Assembly (NCBI GenBank): GCA_017469445.1
Contig: JAFUGK010000002.1
Span: forward strand, 1 to 64,000
Direction of reading: 5' to 3'
DNA length: 64,000 bases
Source of the DNA: Clostridia bacterium
GTDB lineage: Bacteria; Bacillota; Clostridia; TANB77; CAG-508
A program made the translations under genes and the position numbers. Of the stretch, positions 38,019-47,204 are shown in pieces; the first letter of the stretch is position 1, and each line of letters opens with the position of its first letter. The notes beneath the pieces were generated by a model. It did no database searches. It was given only the letters and a program-made list of their open reading frames with translations, and was not told where the DNA came from.

Positions 38019-40433
38019 ATGTTTCAAAATATTTCGGGACAAGAAGTAAAAGAGGAAGCAAGTAAGGAAGATTATAAAAAAACAATACAAATAAAACCAA
38101 TTCTAAAAAATATGTTTAGTCTTACAAATATATTTATTTATATAATTGCATTTATGGCTTCTATGGTATCAATTTTAGATGGAATGAATTTGTTCGGAAT
38201 AGCAATATTTGTAGCTGCGTGCAGTAGCGGAATTGTTGCAGGACCAGTATATGTTGCAACACTAATTGGTACATTTGTAGGACATGGAAAAGATGCATTT
38301 TTAAGCTACTTACTAGCATCATTATTTTTTATGTTTCTTATGGTATTTGTAAAACCAAGACTACAAGAAGATACTAAAAATGAAAAAATGCTATTAGGTA
38401 AACATTTAATTTTTTCTATTATATGTGTACAAGCACTTAAGCTATTTTCAGGGAACTATTTAATTGCAGATTTATTAATAACAATTTTGCAATCAATTTT
38501 AGCATATATATTTTACAAAATATTTGTAAATTCGCTTCCAGTAATAAGAGATATAATAACTAAAAAAGCTTTTACATTAGAAGAAGTTGTAGGGGCAAGT
38601 TTGCTTGTTTCAATAGCCATTTCATCAATACATAGTATTTCTATTTATGGGGTAAGCATATCAAATGTTTTAAGTATATTGTTAGTATTATTAATTGGAT
38701 GGAATAATGGTGCATTGGTTGGAGCAACTACAGGTCTTACTATTGGAGTAGTGCTTGCAATTATAGGTATTGGTCAAAACGATTTAATAGTAACATATGC
38801 ATTATCAGGATTGTTATCAGGAATTTTAAATAGATTTGGGAAATTTGGAGTATTAATAGGCTTAGCTATTTTTGGAGGAACATTAATATACATTAATAAT
38901 TCAAATGCACAAATAGGAATATATGTAAAAGAAATAATTGTAGCATGGGTAGGATTATTACTTGTGCCTAAATCTGTACAGATCAATATAAAAGATATAA
39001 TTACAGGCAAAAAATTATTACCAGTTACAATGGGAAATATTTTAGCAGCAGGTAAAGAAACTATTAATAAATTAAACAGTGTTTCAGATGCTATATCTGA
39101 AATAGCAAAAGGATATGAAGAAGTTTCTGCAACAACTATAGATGAAGAAACAGAAAATATGAAGAATAATAAAAAAATATTTATAGATGAAATGCAAACA
39201 AGTTTAGAAACTATAAGTGATAATATCCTATATGAAGATTTGGTAAATGAAGAAAATGGAATTTTAGATGAAATATTTGATGTGCTTTTAAGAAAAGGTG
39301 AAATAGAAGAAGAAGATTTGATAAAAATATTTGAAAATCATAATTCTTATATAATAGTCACAGGTGATGATAGCAGTAGCAAGCAAATGAAAAACAGTGT
39401 TTTTCAAATATTAAAAAATATAAATTATACATATAAAATTAGTAAAATAAATTTTGTATGGACACAAAAAGCAAAAGCAGATAGAAAAAATATGTCTCAA
39501 AAATTAAATGTGGTTTCGAAAGTTATATCAAATATTGCAGATGAAATAAAAACAGAAGAAGATCAAAAACAAAAAGAAGTAGAAGAAATTAGACTTTTAG
39601 CGAAACAAAAAGAAATAGAATTGAAAGATGTAATAATAAATAAGCAAAAAAATGGAAAATATATAATAAAATTAGCAATATACAGAAGTAATAATAGTAG
39701 AATAGCAAAACTAGAGAATATATTGTCAAAAGTTTTTAATTACAAAATAAATTATGCATGTAAAGAAGATGGATTATACAAATTTGAGTCAGAAGATAAA
39801 TTTAAGTTAGAAATAGGTATTTCTAGTACAACTAAAAATAATAGCGATATTTCTGGTGATAGTAGTATTCAAACAAAATTAAGAGATGGAAAGTATTTGC
39901 TTGCAATAAGTGATGGAATGGGCTCTGGGAAAATTGCTAGAAACAGTAGCAACAGAGTTATAACAATGCTAGAAAACTTGTTAAGTGCAGGATTTGAAAA
40001 AGAAACGTCATTAGAACTTATAAATACTGCAATGACAACATCTGTAGATAATGACATGTATGCAACAGTTGATGCCGCAATTTTAGACTTGTATACAGGA
40101 AATGTAGAATTTATGAAGAATGGAGCATGTAATACATATATAAAAACCAAAGAAGGAGTTCAGGTAATAAATGATTCTTCAGTGCCTGTTGGAATGAGTA
40201 CAAAGGTTAGAGCAGTTACATATGATAAAGATTTAGAAGAGGGAGACATCATTATAATGTACTCAGATGGAGTACAAGATTCTGGAGAAGATAATTGGAT
40301 AAAAAGTATATTAGAAAAAATGCAAACAGAAAATGTGCAGAAAATGGCGGATATTATAATTAGAGAAGCAATAGATAATAATTATGGAATTGCAAAAGAT
40401 GATATGACAATAATAATAGCTAGGGTTATATAG
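38019..40433 (+). CDS. spoIIE: Stage II sporulation protein E, PP2C-type phosphatase
   Basis: 804 residues. The N-terminal third (about 30-310) holds some ten membrane helices, starting at NIFIYIIAFMASMVSIL. A cytoplasmic linker (about 320-590) is followed by the PP2C phosphatase domain with SDGMGSGKIARNSSNRV and IIMYSDGVQDSGEDNW, whose Asp residues bind the metal ions. SpoIIE dephosphorylates SpoIIAA at the polar septum and so releases sigma-F in the forespore. Length and layout match the family. AGGGGTGA precedes ATG 38019. The gene is single, with a Spo0A-like box upstream, and proves that the organism has a sporulation programme. Confidence 0.96.
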   Translation: MFQNISGQEVKEEASKEDYKKTIQIKPILKNMFSLTNIFIYIIAFMASMVSILDGMNLFGIAIFVAACSSGIVAGPVYVATLIGTFVGHGKDAFLSYLLASLFFMFLMVFVKPRLQEDTKNEKMLLGKHLIFSIICVQALKLFSGNYLIADLLITILQSILAYIFYKIFVNSLPVIRDIITKKAFTLEEVVGASLLVSIAISSIHSISIYGVSISNVLSILLVLLIGWNNGALVGATTGLTIGVVLAIIGIGQNDLIVTYALSGLLSGILNRFGKFGVLIGLAIFGGTLIYINNSNAQIGIYVKEIIVAWVGLLLVPKSVQINIKDIITGKKLLPVTMGNILAAGKETINKLNSVSDAISEIAKGYEEVSATTIDEETENMKNNKKIFIDEMQTSLETISDNILYEDLVNEENGILDEIFDVLLRKGEIEEEDLIKIFENHNSYIIVTGDDSSSKQMKNSVFQILKNINYTYKISKINFVWTQKAKADRKNMSQKLNVVSKVISNIADEIKTEEDQKQKEVEEIRLLAKQKEIELKDVIINKQKNGKYIIKLAIYRSNNSRIAKLENILSKVFNYKINYACKEDGLYKFESEDKFKLEIGISSTTKNNSDISGDSSIQTKLRDGKYLLAISDGMGSGKIARNSSNRVITMLENLLSAGFEKETSLELINTAMTTSVDNDMYATVDAAILDLYTGNVEFMKNGACNTYIKTKEGVQVINDSSVPVGMSTKVRAVTYDKDLEEGDIIIMYSDGVQDSGEDNWIKSILEKMQTENVQKMADIIIREAIDNNYGIAKDDMTIIIARVI

Positions 40434-40441
40434 CCCTAGCT
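40418..40441. terminator. Short bidirectional hairpin overlapping two gene ends
   Basis: AGCTAGGG (40418-40425) pairs with CCCTAGCT (40434-40441), with T-rich sequence behind. It overlaps the last codons of spoIIE and of the converging thioesterase gene, which end only 2 bases apart. Confidence 0.6.
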
Positions 40442-41167
40442 TAATTTTATTATGCAATTCAATTTACCATCTACGGAATTTTTTATAACAATGGTATGAT
40501 TATCTTCCAATTTGTAGTAAGAAGCTTTTAATGTATCACCTAATAATGCTTGATGCTTATACATAATTTCTATATTTTTAAAATCCATATTTTCATAAAT
40601 TTCTTCTGGTAAAACTTCTTCGCCAATATCAAGATAATTTGTATTATGTACATGCTTGTTTGTATCTATATCTCTTCTCATTATTTTATATAAATATTCA
40701 TTTGAAGCCTCTTTTTCTGGTTCAACAAGTTTTAAATTATTATTATCAAAAACTCGTTCATCCCTTGTATGGTATGCATCTGTTATTTCTTTAGTAACTC
40801 TTGCAAGAGAACCTTTTACCAAATCGAACAATGCCCATTTAGAAGTAGCAAGAGCAATAAGATTATTTTTATTATCATACATTTTATAATCACGGTAAGA
40901 GCAGACTTTTTCAGCACCAGAAGACCAAGTAACTAAATGTATTTTTTCATCTGTTTTAGGCCTTCTATAAATTTCTATTTTCCAATTTAAAACTAACCAA
41001 ACCAAGTGAGTCTTTTCAAAATCATTTAATCCATACCCAGCCTCGTTAGAGTGTTTACTACCTGCATCACACAAATATTTTAAAAATCCTTTATTAGTTA
41101 ATTTATTGTTTTTATCTACAAAATCATAATCAACTATAAAATCATAATTACAATTATAAGTTTCCAC
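40436..41167 (-). CDS. Acyl-ACP thioesterase (FatA/FatB family)
   Basis: 243 residues made of two hot-dog folds, typical of bacterial acyl-ACP thioesterases. The first half contains HLVWLVLNWKIEIYRRPK and ATSKWALFDLVKG; the second carries RRDIDTNKHVHNTNYLDIGE, where Asn and His of NTNYL/HVHN mark the usual catalytic region. The enzyme releases free fatty acids from acyl-ACP in the cytoplasm; chain length cannot be predicted. The start is set by AAGGTTTG-like sequence of moderate strength before ATG 41165-41167. It converges on spoIIE and looks monocistronic. Confidence 0.88.
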   Translation of the reverse strand: METYNCNYDFIVDYDFVDKNNKLTNKGFLKYLCDAGSKHSNEAGYGLNDFEKTHLVWLVLNWKIEIYRRPKTDEKIHLVTWSSGAEKVCSYRDYKMYDNKNNLIALATSKWALFDLVKGSLARVTKEITDAYHTRDERVFDNNNLKLVEPEKEASNEYLYKIMRRDIDTNKHVHNTNYLDIGEEVLPEEIYENMDFKNIEIMYKHQALLGDTLKASYYKLEDNHTIVIKNSVDGKLNCIIKLS

Positions 41168-41216
41168 TAATCATCAAACCTTTCTTAAAAATATAAATAT
41201 TATTATAGCATTAATC

Positions 41217-41245
41217 TTGTATTTATGCAAAAAAAATGATATATT
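41217..41245 (+). promoter_or_regulatory. Sigma-A promoter for the WG-repeat gene
   Basis: TTGTAT (41217-41222), 17-base spacer, TATATT (41240-41245), 37 bases before ATG 41283, which has CCGGAGGA upstream. Confidence 0.5.
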
Positions 41246-41282
41246 ATATATGTAAAAAATTTATGTATCCGGAGGAACTGCT

Positions 41283-42806
41283 ATGGGTGGGAAAAGATAT
41301 GATGAAGAGCCTAAGCTAAACAAGAAGAAAGTTTTTAGCGTTATTTTAGGAATAATTGTTATAATAATGTTTATTTTAACATTGCATAAATTATTACAAG
41401 ACGGTATAACAATAACAAGTAAAAGCAATGAAGAAACAGAAAAATATTTTGCAGTTTATACAGATTATAAATGGGGAGTAGTAAACCAAAAAGGAGACTA
41501 TATAATAAATCCGTCATATGATGAAATGATAGTTGTGCCTGAAGAAACGACACCATTATTTGCATGTATATATGACATGGATTATCAAAATGAAACATAT
41601 AAAAGTAAAATAATAAATAAAGAAAACCAAGCACAGTTTACAGATTATGATGATGCTGAGTTCATAGTAAATTATGATAAAGCAAATGTAACATGGTACG
41701 AGCCAAATGTTATAAGAGTAAAAAAAGATGATAAATATGGATTAATAAATTTTGAAGGAAGAGAACTTATAAAATGTGAATATGACAGCATAGAAGCTCT
41801 ACAAGGAGTAAAAAATATATTTACACTTAACAAAGATGGAAAAGTGGGAATAAGCGATAATTTTGGAAACATAATAGTAGAAGTAAAGTATAAACAAGTA
41901 AAACCACTTGTAGAGAATGATAAAAAAGAATTCATAATAATAAATGATGAAAATAAGTATGGAATTGCATTATCTAATAACACTGTAAGTGTAGAATGTA
42001 AATATGAAGATATAAAACAAGTATCTGCATCTAACATATATGTAGTAAAAGAAGATGGAAAATGGCAAATAATAAATGAGGATAAAAGTATAAATATAAT
42101 AGATGGATTTAATGATGTAGAACAAATTATTGGAGAAAATATTGTTATAAAAAAAGATAATTTATATGGACTTATTAATTCAAAAGAAGAAGAACTAATT
42201 CATCCAGAGTATGCTTTATTAGCATATGCATTTGGAGATAATTATATAGCCAAAAAAGATAACAAATATGGTGTTGTAAATACAAAAGGAGAAGTTAAAT
42301 TAGATTTTGTGTATGATAATATTGAGGCAAGAGCTGATGCAGACTTGTTTATAGCATCACAAGGAGAGGAAGAACCACAAATTATAGATAGAGAATATAG
42401 TGTAAAGCTAACAGGAATTGTATCAAAAGTAGATGTACAAAGAGGATATATAAAAATATACACAAATGGAGAGTATAAGTATTATAATTTTAAATGTGAA
42501 GAAAAGCAGAACACAGAAATATTTCCTAATAACACATTATTCTTAAGCAAGAAAGATGGTAAATATGGATATATAAATAAACAAGGAGATGTAGTAGTAG
42601 ATTATATATATAATGATGCAAAAGAGCAAAATGAATATGGATATGCTAGTGTAAATAAAGATGGTAAATGGGGTTGCATAGATAAAGAAGGAAATGAAGT
42701 AGCAACACCACAATATGAATTAAAGAATAATGTATTAGTAGAATTTATTGGAAAATGGCATATTGCAGAAGATCTTAATGCAAATTATTATACAAATGCA
42801 AATTAA
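41283..42806 (+). CDS. Membrane-anchored WG-repeat protein
   Basis: 507 residues: short basic cytoplasmic part, one membrane helix at about 19-37 (VFSVILGIIVIIMFILTL), then an extracytoplasmic domain built of WG repeats of 35-50 residues, e.g. KWGVVNQKGDYIINPSYDEM, KYGLINFEGRELIKCEYDSI, KYGVVNTKGEVKLDFVYDNI, KYGYINKQGDVVVDYIYNDA and KWGCIDKEGNEVATPQYELK; about nine can be counted, some degenerate. WG repeats probably form a propeller-like or beta-rich surface scaffold; no enzymatic role is known. A repeat element lies right behind the stop. Confidence 0.88.
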   Translation: MGGKRYDEEPKLNKKKVFSVILGIIVIIMFILTLHKLLQDGITITSKSNEETEKYFAVYTDYKWGVVNQKGDYIINPSYDEMIVVPEETTPLFACIYDMDYQNETYKSKIINKENQAQFTDYDDAEFIVNYDKANVTWYEPNVIRVKKDDKYGLINFEGRELIKCEYDSIEALQGVKNIFTLNKDGKVGISDNFGNIIVEVKYKQVKPLVENDKKEFIIINDENKYGIALSNNTVSVECKYEDIKQVSASNIYVVKEDGKWQIINEDKSINIIDGFNDVEQIIGENIVIKKDNLYGLINSKEEELIHPEYALLAYAFGDNYIAKKDNKYGVVNTKGEVKLDFVYDNIEARADADLFIASQGEEEPQIIDREYSVKLTGIVSKVDVQRGYIKIYTNGEYKYYNFKCEEKQNTEIFPNNTLFLSKKDGKYGYINKQGDVVVDYIYNDAKEQNEYGYASVNKDGKWGCIDKEGNEVATPQYELKNNVLVEFIGKWHIAEDLNANYYTNAN

Positions 42807-42811
42807 ATGAG

Positions 42812-42899
42812 TAACTTTGAGAACTGACATCACTAGAGCATAAGGGTAGGGGACATTTCTTAACAGCAGAGATTAGCAAAAGGGAAAGAAGTGTCCCCT
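42812..42899 (+). repeat. Two-copy GGGGACATTTCTT element, copy 1
   Basis: Begins TAACTTTGAGAACTGACAT, then an imperfect hairpin with arms 42848-42861 (AGGGGACATTTCTT) and 42886-42899 (AAGAAGTGTCCCCT). The same layout recurs at 50975-51060. It ends 7 bases before the ribosome site of the next gene. Confidence 0.75.
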
Positions 42900-42919
42900 G
42901 TCTTTAGAAAGGAGTAAAT

Positions 42920-44083
42920 ATGAACAATGAAATAAAATATCAATACACATATTTTATTCAGCCGTTTGTTATTGAAGAAAAATCATATAAGAATTACATT
43001 GAAGGACTCCTAAAGAATCCTAAAGTAAGCTTTAGAAAATTTAATGCCCAAAAAGATGCAGAGATAGATACATATTTTAATACAAATATAAAAGAAGTAA
43101 TGTTTAGTAATCTTAACGGAAATAAAATAGCAGAAAAGGGAAATATGCCTTCAATCTGTTTTGAATACAATTTGGAGCAAAATACTCAGGCAAAAATGGG
43201 AGAAGAGGATGGGATATTTTTTAGAATAGACAAAATAGAAATATTTTGTTTTAAACAAGGAATATGCTTTTTGTCTATAAAAACGTTTTTGGATGAGAAA
43301 GCAAGTTTTAGAGACATTTTAAATTTTAATTATAGATTTAAAGGAATAAATACGAATGAAGATAAAGTAAAATCATATGAAAAAATAAATTTGCAATCAG
43401 ATGAATTTAAGGAAAAAAAAGAACTCATAGATTTAATTAAGGAATTAACACAAAATCATATTGAACATGAAGAATTTTATACATATTCTTATGTGTGCAT
43501 AGATGGGGAATATTGGAATCAAAATCATAATTTTTCAAGTTATGAAGAATTATTTAACAAACTTGTTTGTGTAATACCTGCAAACAAGAATGTAGAAAAT
43601 AAGGTAGATATAATAGAAAAAAATGAGTATGTAAAATTAGGAATAACCAAAAACAGCACTGCATTAATTAGTAACAGCTTAGAAACATATAATTATACTA
43701 GACTTCCACTTGAATATGAAAATGAATATAGATATTCTTTAATTTATGCTTTGTATCAAAAAATTGCATTAAAAGAATTTGGAAATAAACTGAAAAAAAC
43801 GAAAAATTATCAGATTACCAAAAAAGAATTAACAAATTTTATAAATAATGTATGGGCAAAGGAGATAACTAATAATACTCTAGGCAGTGATTTGTATAAA
43901 GCGTGGAGAGATAAAATTGAATTAGAAAATATTTATTTGGAAACAGTAAATAAGTATGAAATGGTATATAAAGATGAAAGATTAAAGAAGAATAAGCTAA
44001 GTAATATTATTATTTGGGGTATTCTTGCAATCTGCGTTGTTACCAATATTGTGAATGTCATTATTTTGCTTAATTTGAAATAA
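42920..44083 (+). CDS. Hypothetical tail-anchored protein
   Basis: 387 residues without signal peptide. The bulk is a hydrophilic, mixed alpha/beta domain (KYQYTYFIQPFVIEEKSYKN at the start; an acidic helical part around 165-190; YTRLPLEYENEYRYSLIYAL at about 255-275). A long helical segment leads to a single C-terminal membrane helix (about 361-384, NIIIWGILAICVVTNIVNVI) with only a few residues behind it, so most of the protein should face the cytoplasm. The layout of a large N-terminal domain, long helix and C-terminal membrane span recalls CorA-like proteins, but no GMN motif is present. Function unknown. AAAGGAG precedes ATG 42920. Confidence 0.75.
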   Translation: MNNEIKYQYTYFIQPFVIEEKSYKNYIEGLLKNPKVSFRKFNAQKDAEIDTYFNTNIKEVMFSNLNGNKIAEKGNMPSICFEYNLEQNTQAKMGEEDGIFFRIDKIEIFCFKQGICFLSIKTFLDEKASFRDILNFNYRFKGINTNEDKVKSYEKINLQSDEFKEKKELIDLIKELTQNHIEHEEFYTYSYVCIDGEYWNQNHNFSSYEELFNKLVCVIPANKNVENKVDIIEKNEYVKLGITKNSTALISNSLETYNYTRLPLEYENEYRYSLIYALYQKIALKEFGNKLKKTKNYQITKKELTNFINNVWAKEITNNTLGSDLYKAWRDKIELENIYLETVNKYEMVYKDERLKKNKLSNIIIWGILAICVVTNIVNVIILLNLK

Positions 44084-44161
44084 TATTAATGGTTTTCGTT
44101 AAAGGATTAGGATATATTTTTTAGGCAACTCTAATAATTGCCAAATGAAAGGAATAAGAAT

Positions 44162-44533
44162 ATGCAAGTTTCGTGTGGTGTAGATATTATAGAAATTGAT
44201 AGAGTAAAAAAGTCTATTGAAAATACAGATAGATTTGTAAAAGATATTTTCACTGAAAAAGAAATTGAATATTGTGAATCTAAAAGAATTGCAAAATATC
44301 AACATTATGCTGCACGCTTTGCAGCAAAAGAAGCGACTTTTAAAGCTATCAGTAGATTTTTGAAAAATAAATCGGATATATCTTGGAAAAATATACAAGT
44401 TGTAAATGATGAAAACGGAAAACCAAATGTTGAATTCGTAGATGTGGATTTTCCGCAAATTACTAGCATAGATATTAGTATTTCGCATTCTAAAGACAAT
44501 GCAGTTGCATTTGTAACTGTATTATATAAATAA
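44162..44533 (+). CDS. acpS: Holo-[acyl-carrier-protein] synthase
   Basis: 123 residues from ATG 44162, set by AAAGGA 9 bases upstream; the in-frame ATG at 44138 lacks such a site. Family residues are in place: D8 in GVDIIEIDRV and E57 in RFAAKEATFKAI, the two Mg2+ ligands. AcpS transfers phosphopantetheine from CoA to apo-ACP for fatty acid synthesis in the cytoplasm. Length is normal (about 120-125). The C-terminal ISISHSKDNAVAFV matches the family. Confidence 0.95.
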   Translation: MQVSCGVDIIEIDRVKKSIENTDRFVKDIFTEKEIEYCESKRIAKYQHYAARFAAKEATFKAISRFLKNKSDISWKNIQVVNDENGKPNVEFVDVDFPQITSIDISISHSKDNAVAFVTVLYK

Positions 44534-44554
44534 AAAAGATAAGGTATGCACATA

Positions 44555-44637
44555 AATCCGCCCAATCTTAGCCGGCGATGGATATTTTCTTTCTCCAAGT
44601 ATTCGAAAGAAAAATGCATCGCCTACGTTGGGCTACT
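44555..44637 (+). repeat. Covarying hairpin element, copy 3
   Basis: Same frame as copies 1 and 2, but the inner stem is GGCGATG (44574-44580) with CATCGCC (44617-44623): both sides differ from GGTCTTG/CAAGACC and still pair fully. Outer stem GCCCAA/TTGGGC is intact. It lies 22 bases after acpS and may end its transcript. The remainder of 44638-44719 is AT-rich, without further signals. Confidence 0.88.
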
Positions 44638-44719
44638 TTTTCGCCTTTATTATATATTAATTGCGTATATTCCGTAAATTTTAATATATTAAATTACTAG
44701 TTAACAAGGGAGGAAGAAT

Positions 44720-45478
44720 ATGAATTTATTTGATTCACATTGTCATTATAATGACGAAAAATTTGATATAGATAGAAAAGAAATAATAATGCAAAATTTT
44801 GAAAAAGGAGTTAAAAAAGCAGTAGTTGCAGGCTATAGTCTCAAATCTTCTGAATTTGCCATAGAAATTGCAAATAAATATGAACATTTATATGCAACAG
44901 CAGGAATATCTCCAAATGATTTAGAAGAAATTGATTTGGAAAAAATAGAAAAATTAGCACAAAATAAAAAAGTAGTAGCAATAGGTGAAATAGGACTAGA
45001 TTATCACTATACAACAGAAAATAAAGAACTTCAAAAACAACTATTTATAAAGCAAATAGAGATTGCAAACAAATTAAATTTACCAATTGTAATTCACACA
45101 CGAGAGGCGGTTATGGATACATTACAAATTTTAAAAGAATACCCAGTAAATAAAAAAGGAGTGTTTCATTGCTGTCCACTAAATATAGAACTTATAAAAG
45201 AAGGACTGAAATTAGGATTTTATATATCTTTTTCAGGAAATGTAACATTTAAAAACGCAAAAAATGCAGGAATTTGTATAGAAGCAGTTCCGTTAGATAA
45301 AATATTAATAGAAACAGATAGTCCATATATGACACCAGAACCACATAGGGGAGAAAGAAATACTCCTGCAAATGTAAAATATGTAGCTGAGAAAATTGCA
45401 GAAATAAAAGACATTACAGCAGAAGAAGTTGCTAAGCAAACTTTTCAAAATGCAGAGAGAATATTTGGAATTGAATAA
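44720..45478 (+). CDS. tatD: TatD-family metal-dependent deoxyribonuclease
   Basis: 252 residues, TIM-barrel hydrolase. Metal ligands are visible in order: DSHCHYND near the start, GEIGLDYHY at about 91-99, IVIHTREA, FHCCPLN and ETDSPYMTPEPHRGERNTP near residue 200-215. TatD proteins are 3'-5' exonucleases acting on DNA or RNA in the cytoplasm. Length matches (about 255). AGGGAGGA precedes ATG 44720. It converges on htpX with a terminator between. Confidence 0.93.
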   Translation: MNLFDSHCHYNDEKFDIDRKEIIMQNFEKGVKKAVVAGYSLKSSEFAIEIANKYEHLYATAGISPNDLEEIDLEKIEKLAQNKKVVAIGEIGLDYHYTTENKELQKQLFIKQIEIANKLNLPIVIHTREAVMDTLQILKEYPVNKKGVFHCCPLNIELIKEGLKLGFYISFSGNVTFKNAKNAGICIEAVPLDKILIETDSPYMTPEPHRGERNTPANVKYVAEKIAEIKDITAEEVAKQTFQNAERIFGIE

Positions 45479-45484
45479 ATATTA

Positions 45485-45515
45485 AAAAAATTTGGGGATA
45501 CTCCCCAAATTTTTT
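45485..45515. terminator. Bidirectional terminator between tatD and htpX
   Basis: Arms 45485-45498 and 45502-45515 pair over 14 bases around TAC, with A run on the left and T run on the right. It is directly adjacent to the htpX stop. Confidence 0.9.
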
Positions 45516-46412
45516 CTATTTAATATTTCTTAATGCTTCTATTCTAGCTTCTATTGGAGGATGTGTTGAAAACCAATCATTTCTTGATTTCTTTCCATTT
45601 GCATTTTTCTTAAATGGATTTGAAATATACATATGAGCAGTTGAAGTATTTGCTGTTTCTAATTTATGAGTATCTGCATCTAATTTCTGCAAAGCAGATA
45701 TTAATCCATCTGGATTTCTTGTAAATTCAACAGCTGTTGCATCTGCTAAGAATTCTCTTCTTCTTGAAATAGCTAATTGCATAAGTTTAGAAAATATAGG
45801 AGATATAATAAGTAATACAGCTCCAATTAAGAAAATAATTGCATTTCCCTCACTTTTACTATTCCTGCGCCTATCGCCATAAAATATTGCACGTGAACAA
45901 ATATCTGCAAGCATAACTATTAATCCAACCATTACAGTTACAACAGCAGAAAGTCGTATATCATAATTTTTAATATGAGACATTTCATGTGCAATTACAC
46001 CTTCTAGTTCATAATAGTTAAGTTTATCCAAAAGTGCAGTTGTAACACAAATAACAGCATGCTGTGGATCTCTACCAGTTGCAAAAGCATTAGGCTGTTC
46101 AGAGTCTACAACATAAAGCTTTGGTTTTGCAGGTAATCCAGAAGATGCCATTAAAGAATCCAAAATATTTACAAGTTTTTGGTCTTCTTCGTGTGTTGCA
46201 GGTCTTGCTTTATTTAAAGACAAAACAATTTTATCTGAATTATAATATGAAGCCCATGCTGATATTATTGAAAATCCTAATGCAAATACTATGGCATATT
46301 GGCCCATTTCAAAGTATTGGCATACAAAATATAATATAAGTGTTATAACAACTATAAAAGTTGATACAATAAATCCAGTTTTTATTTTATTTCTTTTTAT
46401 ATCTTGAAACAT
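45516..46412 (-). CDS. htpX: Membrane zinc metalloprotease HtpX
   Basis: 298 residues from ATG 46410-46412 (CGAGGTC upstream); an earlier in-frame start at 46484 has no ribosome site and overlaps a hairpin. Two N-terminal membrane helices (about 14-31 and 38-55), then the M48 peptidase domain with HEMSH at 142-146 and the third ligand in EFLADATAVEF, and two more helices between them. HtpX degrades misfolded membrane proteins, with the active site in the cytoplasm. It follows lemA, its frequent partner. Confidence 0.93.
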   Translation of the reverse strand: MFQDIKRNKIKTGFIVSTFIVVITLILYFVCQYFEMGQYAIVFALGFSIISAWASYYNSDKIVLSLNKARPATHEEDQKLVNILDSLMASSGLPAKPKLYVVDSEQPNAFATGRDPQHAVICVTTALLDKLNYYELEGVIAHEMSHIKNYDIRLSAVVTVMVGLIVMLADICSRAIFYGDRRRNSKSEGNAIIFLIGAVLLIISPIFSKLMQLAISRRREFLADATAVEFTRNPDGLISALQKLDADTHKLETANTSTAHMYISNPFKKNANGKKSRNDWFSTHPPIEARIEALRNIK

Positions 46413-46449
46413 AAATGACCTCGTTTCGTTTTTACTTAATACAATAAAT

Positions 46450-46492
46450 AAGAGACAATGTAGAATAGCATTACAACTACGCATTGTCTCTT
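46450..46492 (-). terminator. Hairpin between lemA and htpX
   Basis: AAGAGACAATG (46450-46460) pairs with CATTGTCTCTT (46482-46492). On the minus strand it follows the lemA stop by 10 bases and precedes htpX by 38. The T run behind it is weak, so it may be a partial terminator or a processing site that sets different levels of the two genes. Confidence 0.5.
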
Positions 46493-46502
46493 TAATAAAA
46501 AA

Positions 46503-47063
46503 TTATTTATCTTCTTTGCTAAAATCTACTTTTACATTTTTTCTAGCTTCTTCGCTTTCTGCTTTAAATAATTCTTCTGGTGTAAAGTGGAATAAAGAAG
46601 CTATAATATTTGTAGGAATAACTTCTAGTTTTGTATTATATCTTGTTACACTGTCATTATAAAATTGACGAGAGAATGATATTTTATTCTCTGTAGCTCT
46701 TAATTCTTCTTGTAACTCAGAAAAATTTTGATTTGCTTTTAAATCTGGATAATTCTCAGAAACTGCCATAATTGTTTTTAAAGCACCAGATAATTCATTA
46801 TCTAATTTGGCTTTTTCTCCAACAGTAGAAGCATTTGCCCAAGAAGTTCTAAGTTCAGTAACTTTTTCTAAAACTCCTTGCTCATGAGCCATATATCCTT
46901 TAACAGACTCTACTAAGTTTGGAATTAAATCAAATCTTCTTTGTAGTTGAACATCAATTTGACTCCAAGCATTTTTTACTTTTTGTCTTGCAACTACTAA
47001 TCCATTATATAGTGCAATGATGGCTACCACTAACACTACAATAATTACTAATGCTATTAACAT
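46503..47063 (-). CDS. lemA: LemA family protein
   Basis: 186 residues: N-terminal membrane helix (about 2-22, [20 protein letters not shown]) followed by the LemA helical bundle with [20 protein letters not shown] and [20 protein letters not shown], both family signatures, and [19 protein letters not shown]. LemA proteins are membrane-anchored helical proteins of unclear biochemical role; the pairing with htpX is frequent in bacteria and suggests shared envelope quality control. AAAGGATTG precedes ATG 47061-47063. Confidence 0.93.
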   Translation of the reverse strand: MLIALVIIVVLVVAIIALYNGLVVARQKVKNAWSQIDVQLQRRFDLIPNLVESVKGYMAHEQGVLEKVTELRTSWANASTVGEKAKLDNELSGALKTIMAVSENYPDLKANQNFSELQEELRATENKISFSRQFYNDSVTRYNTKLEVIPTNIIASLFHFTPEELFKAESEEARKNVKVDFSKEDK

Positions 47064-47174
47064 ATTTTATCAATCCTTTCTTATTAGGCATAAATAAATA
47101 CCTATTAATGAAATATATCATATCATATTTTATTTAAATATACAATAATTATGTGTCTTTTTTGAGAAATATAT

Positions 47175-47182
47175 GTTATAAT
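47175..47182 (+). promoter_or_regulatory. Extended -10 promoter
   Basis: TGTTATAAT-type extended -10 box (TG at 47174-47175, TATAAT at 47177-47182), 22 bases before ATG 47205. No good -35 box is found at the standard distance. Confidence 0.45.
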
Positions 47183-47204
47183 TTATTTATAAGGAGTGTC
47201 AAAT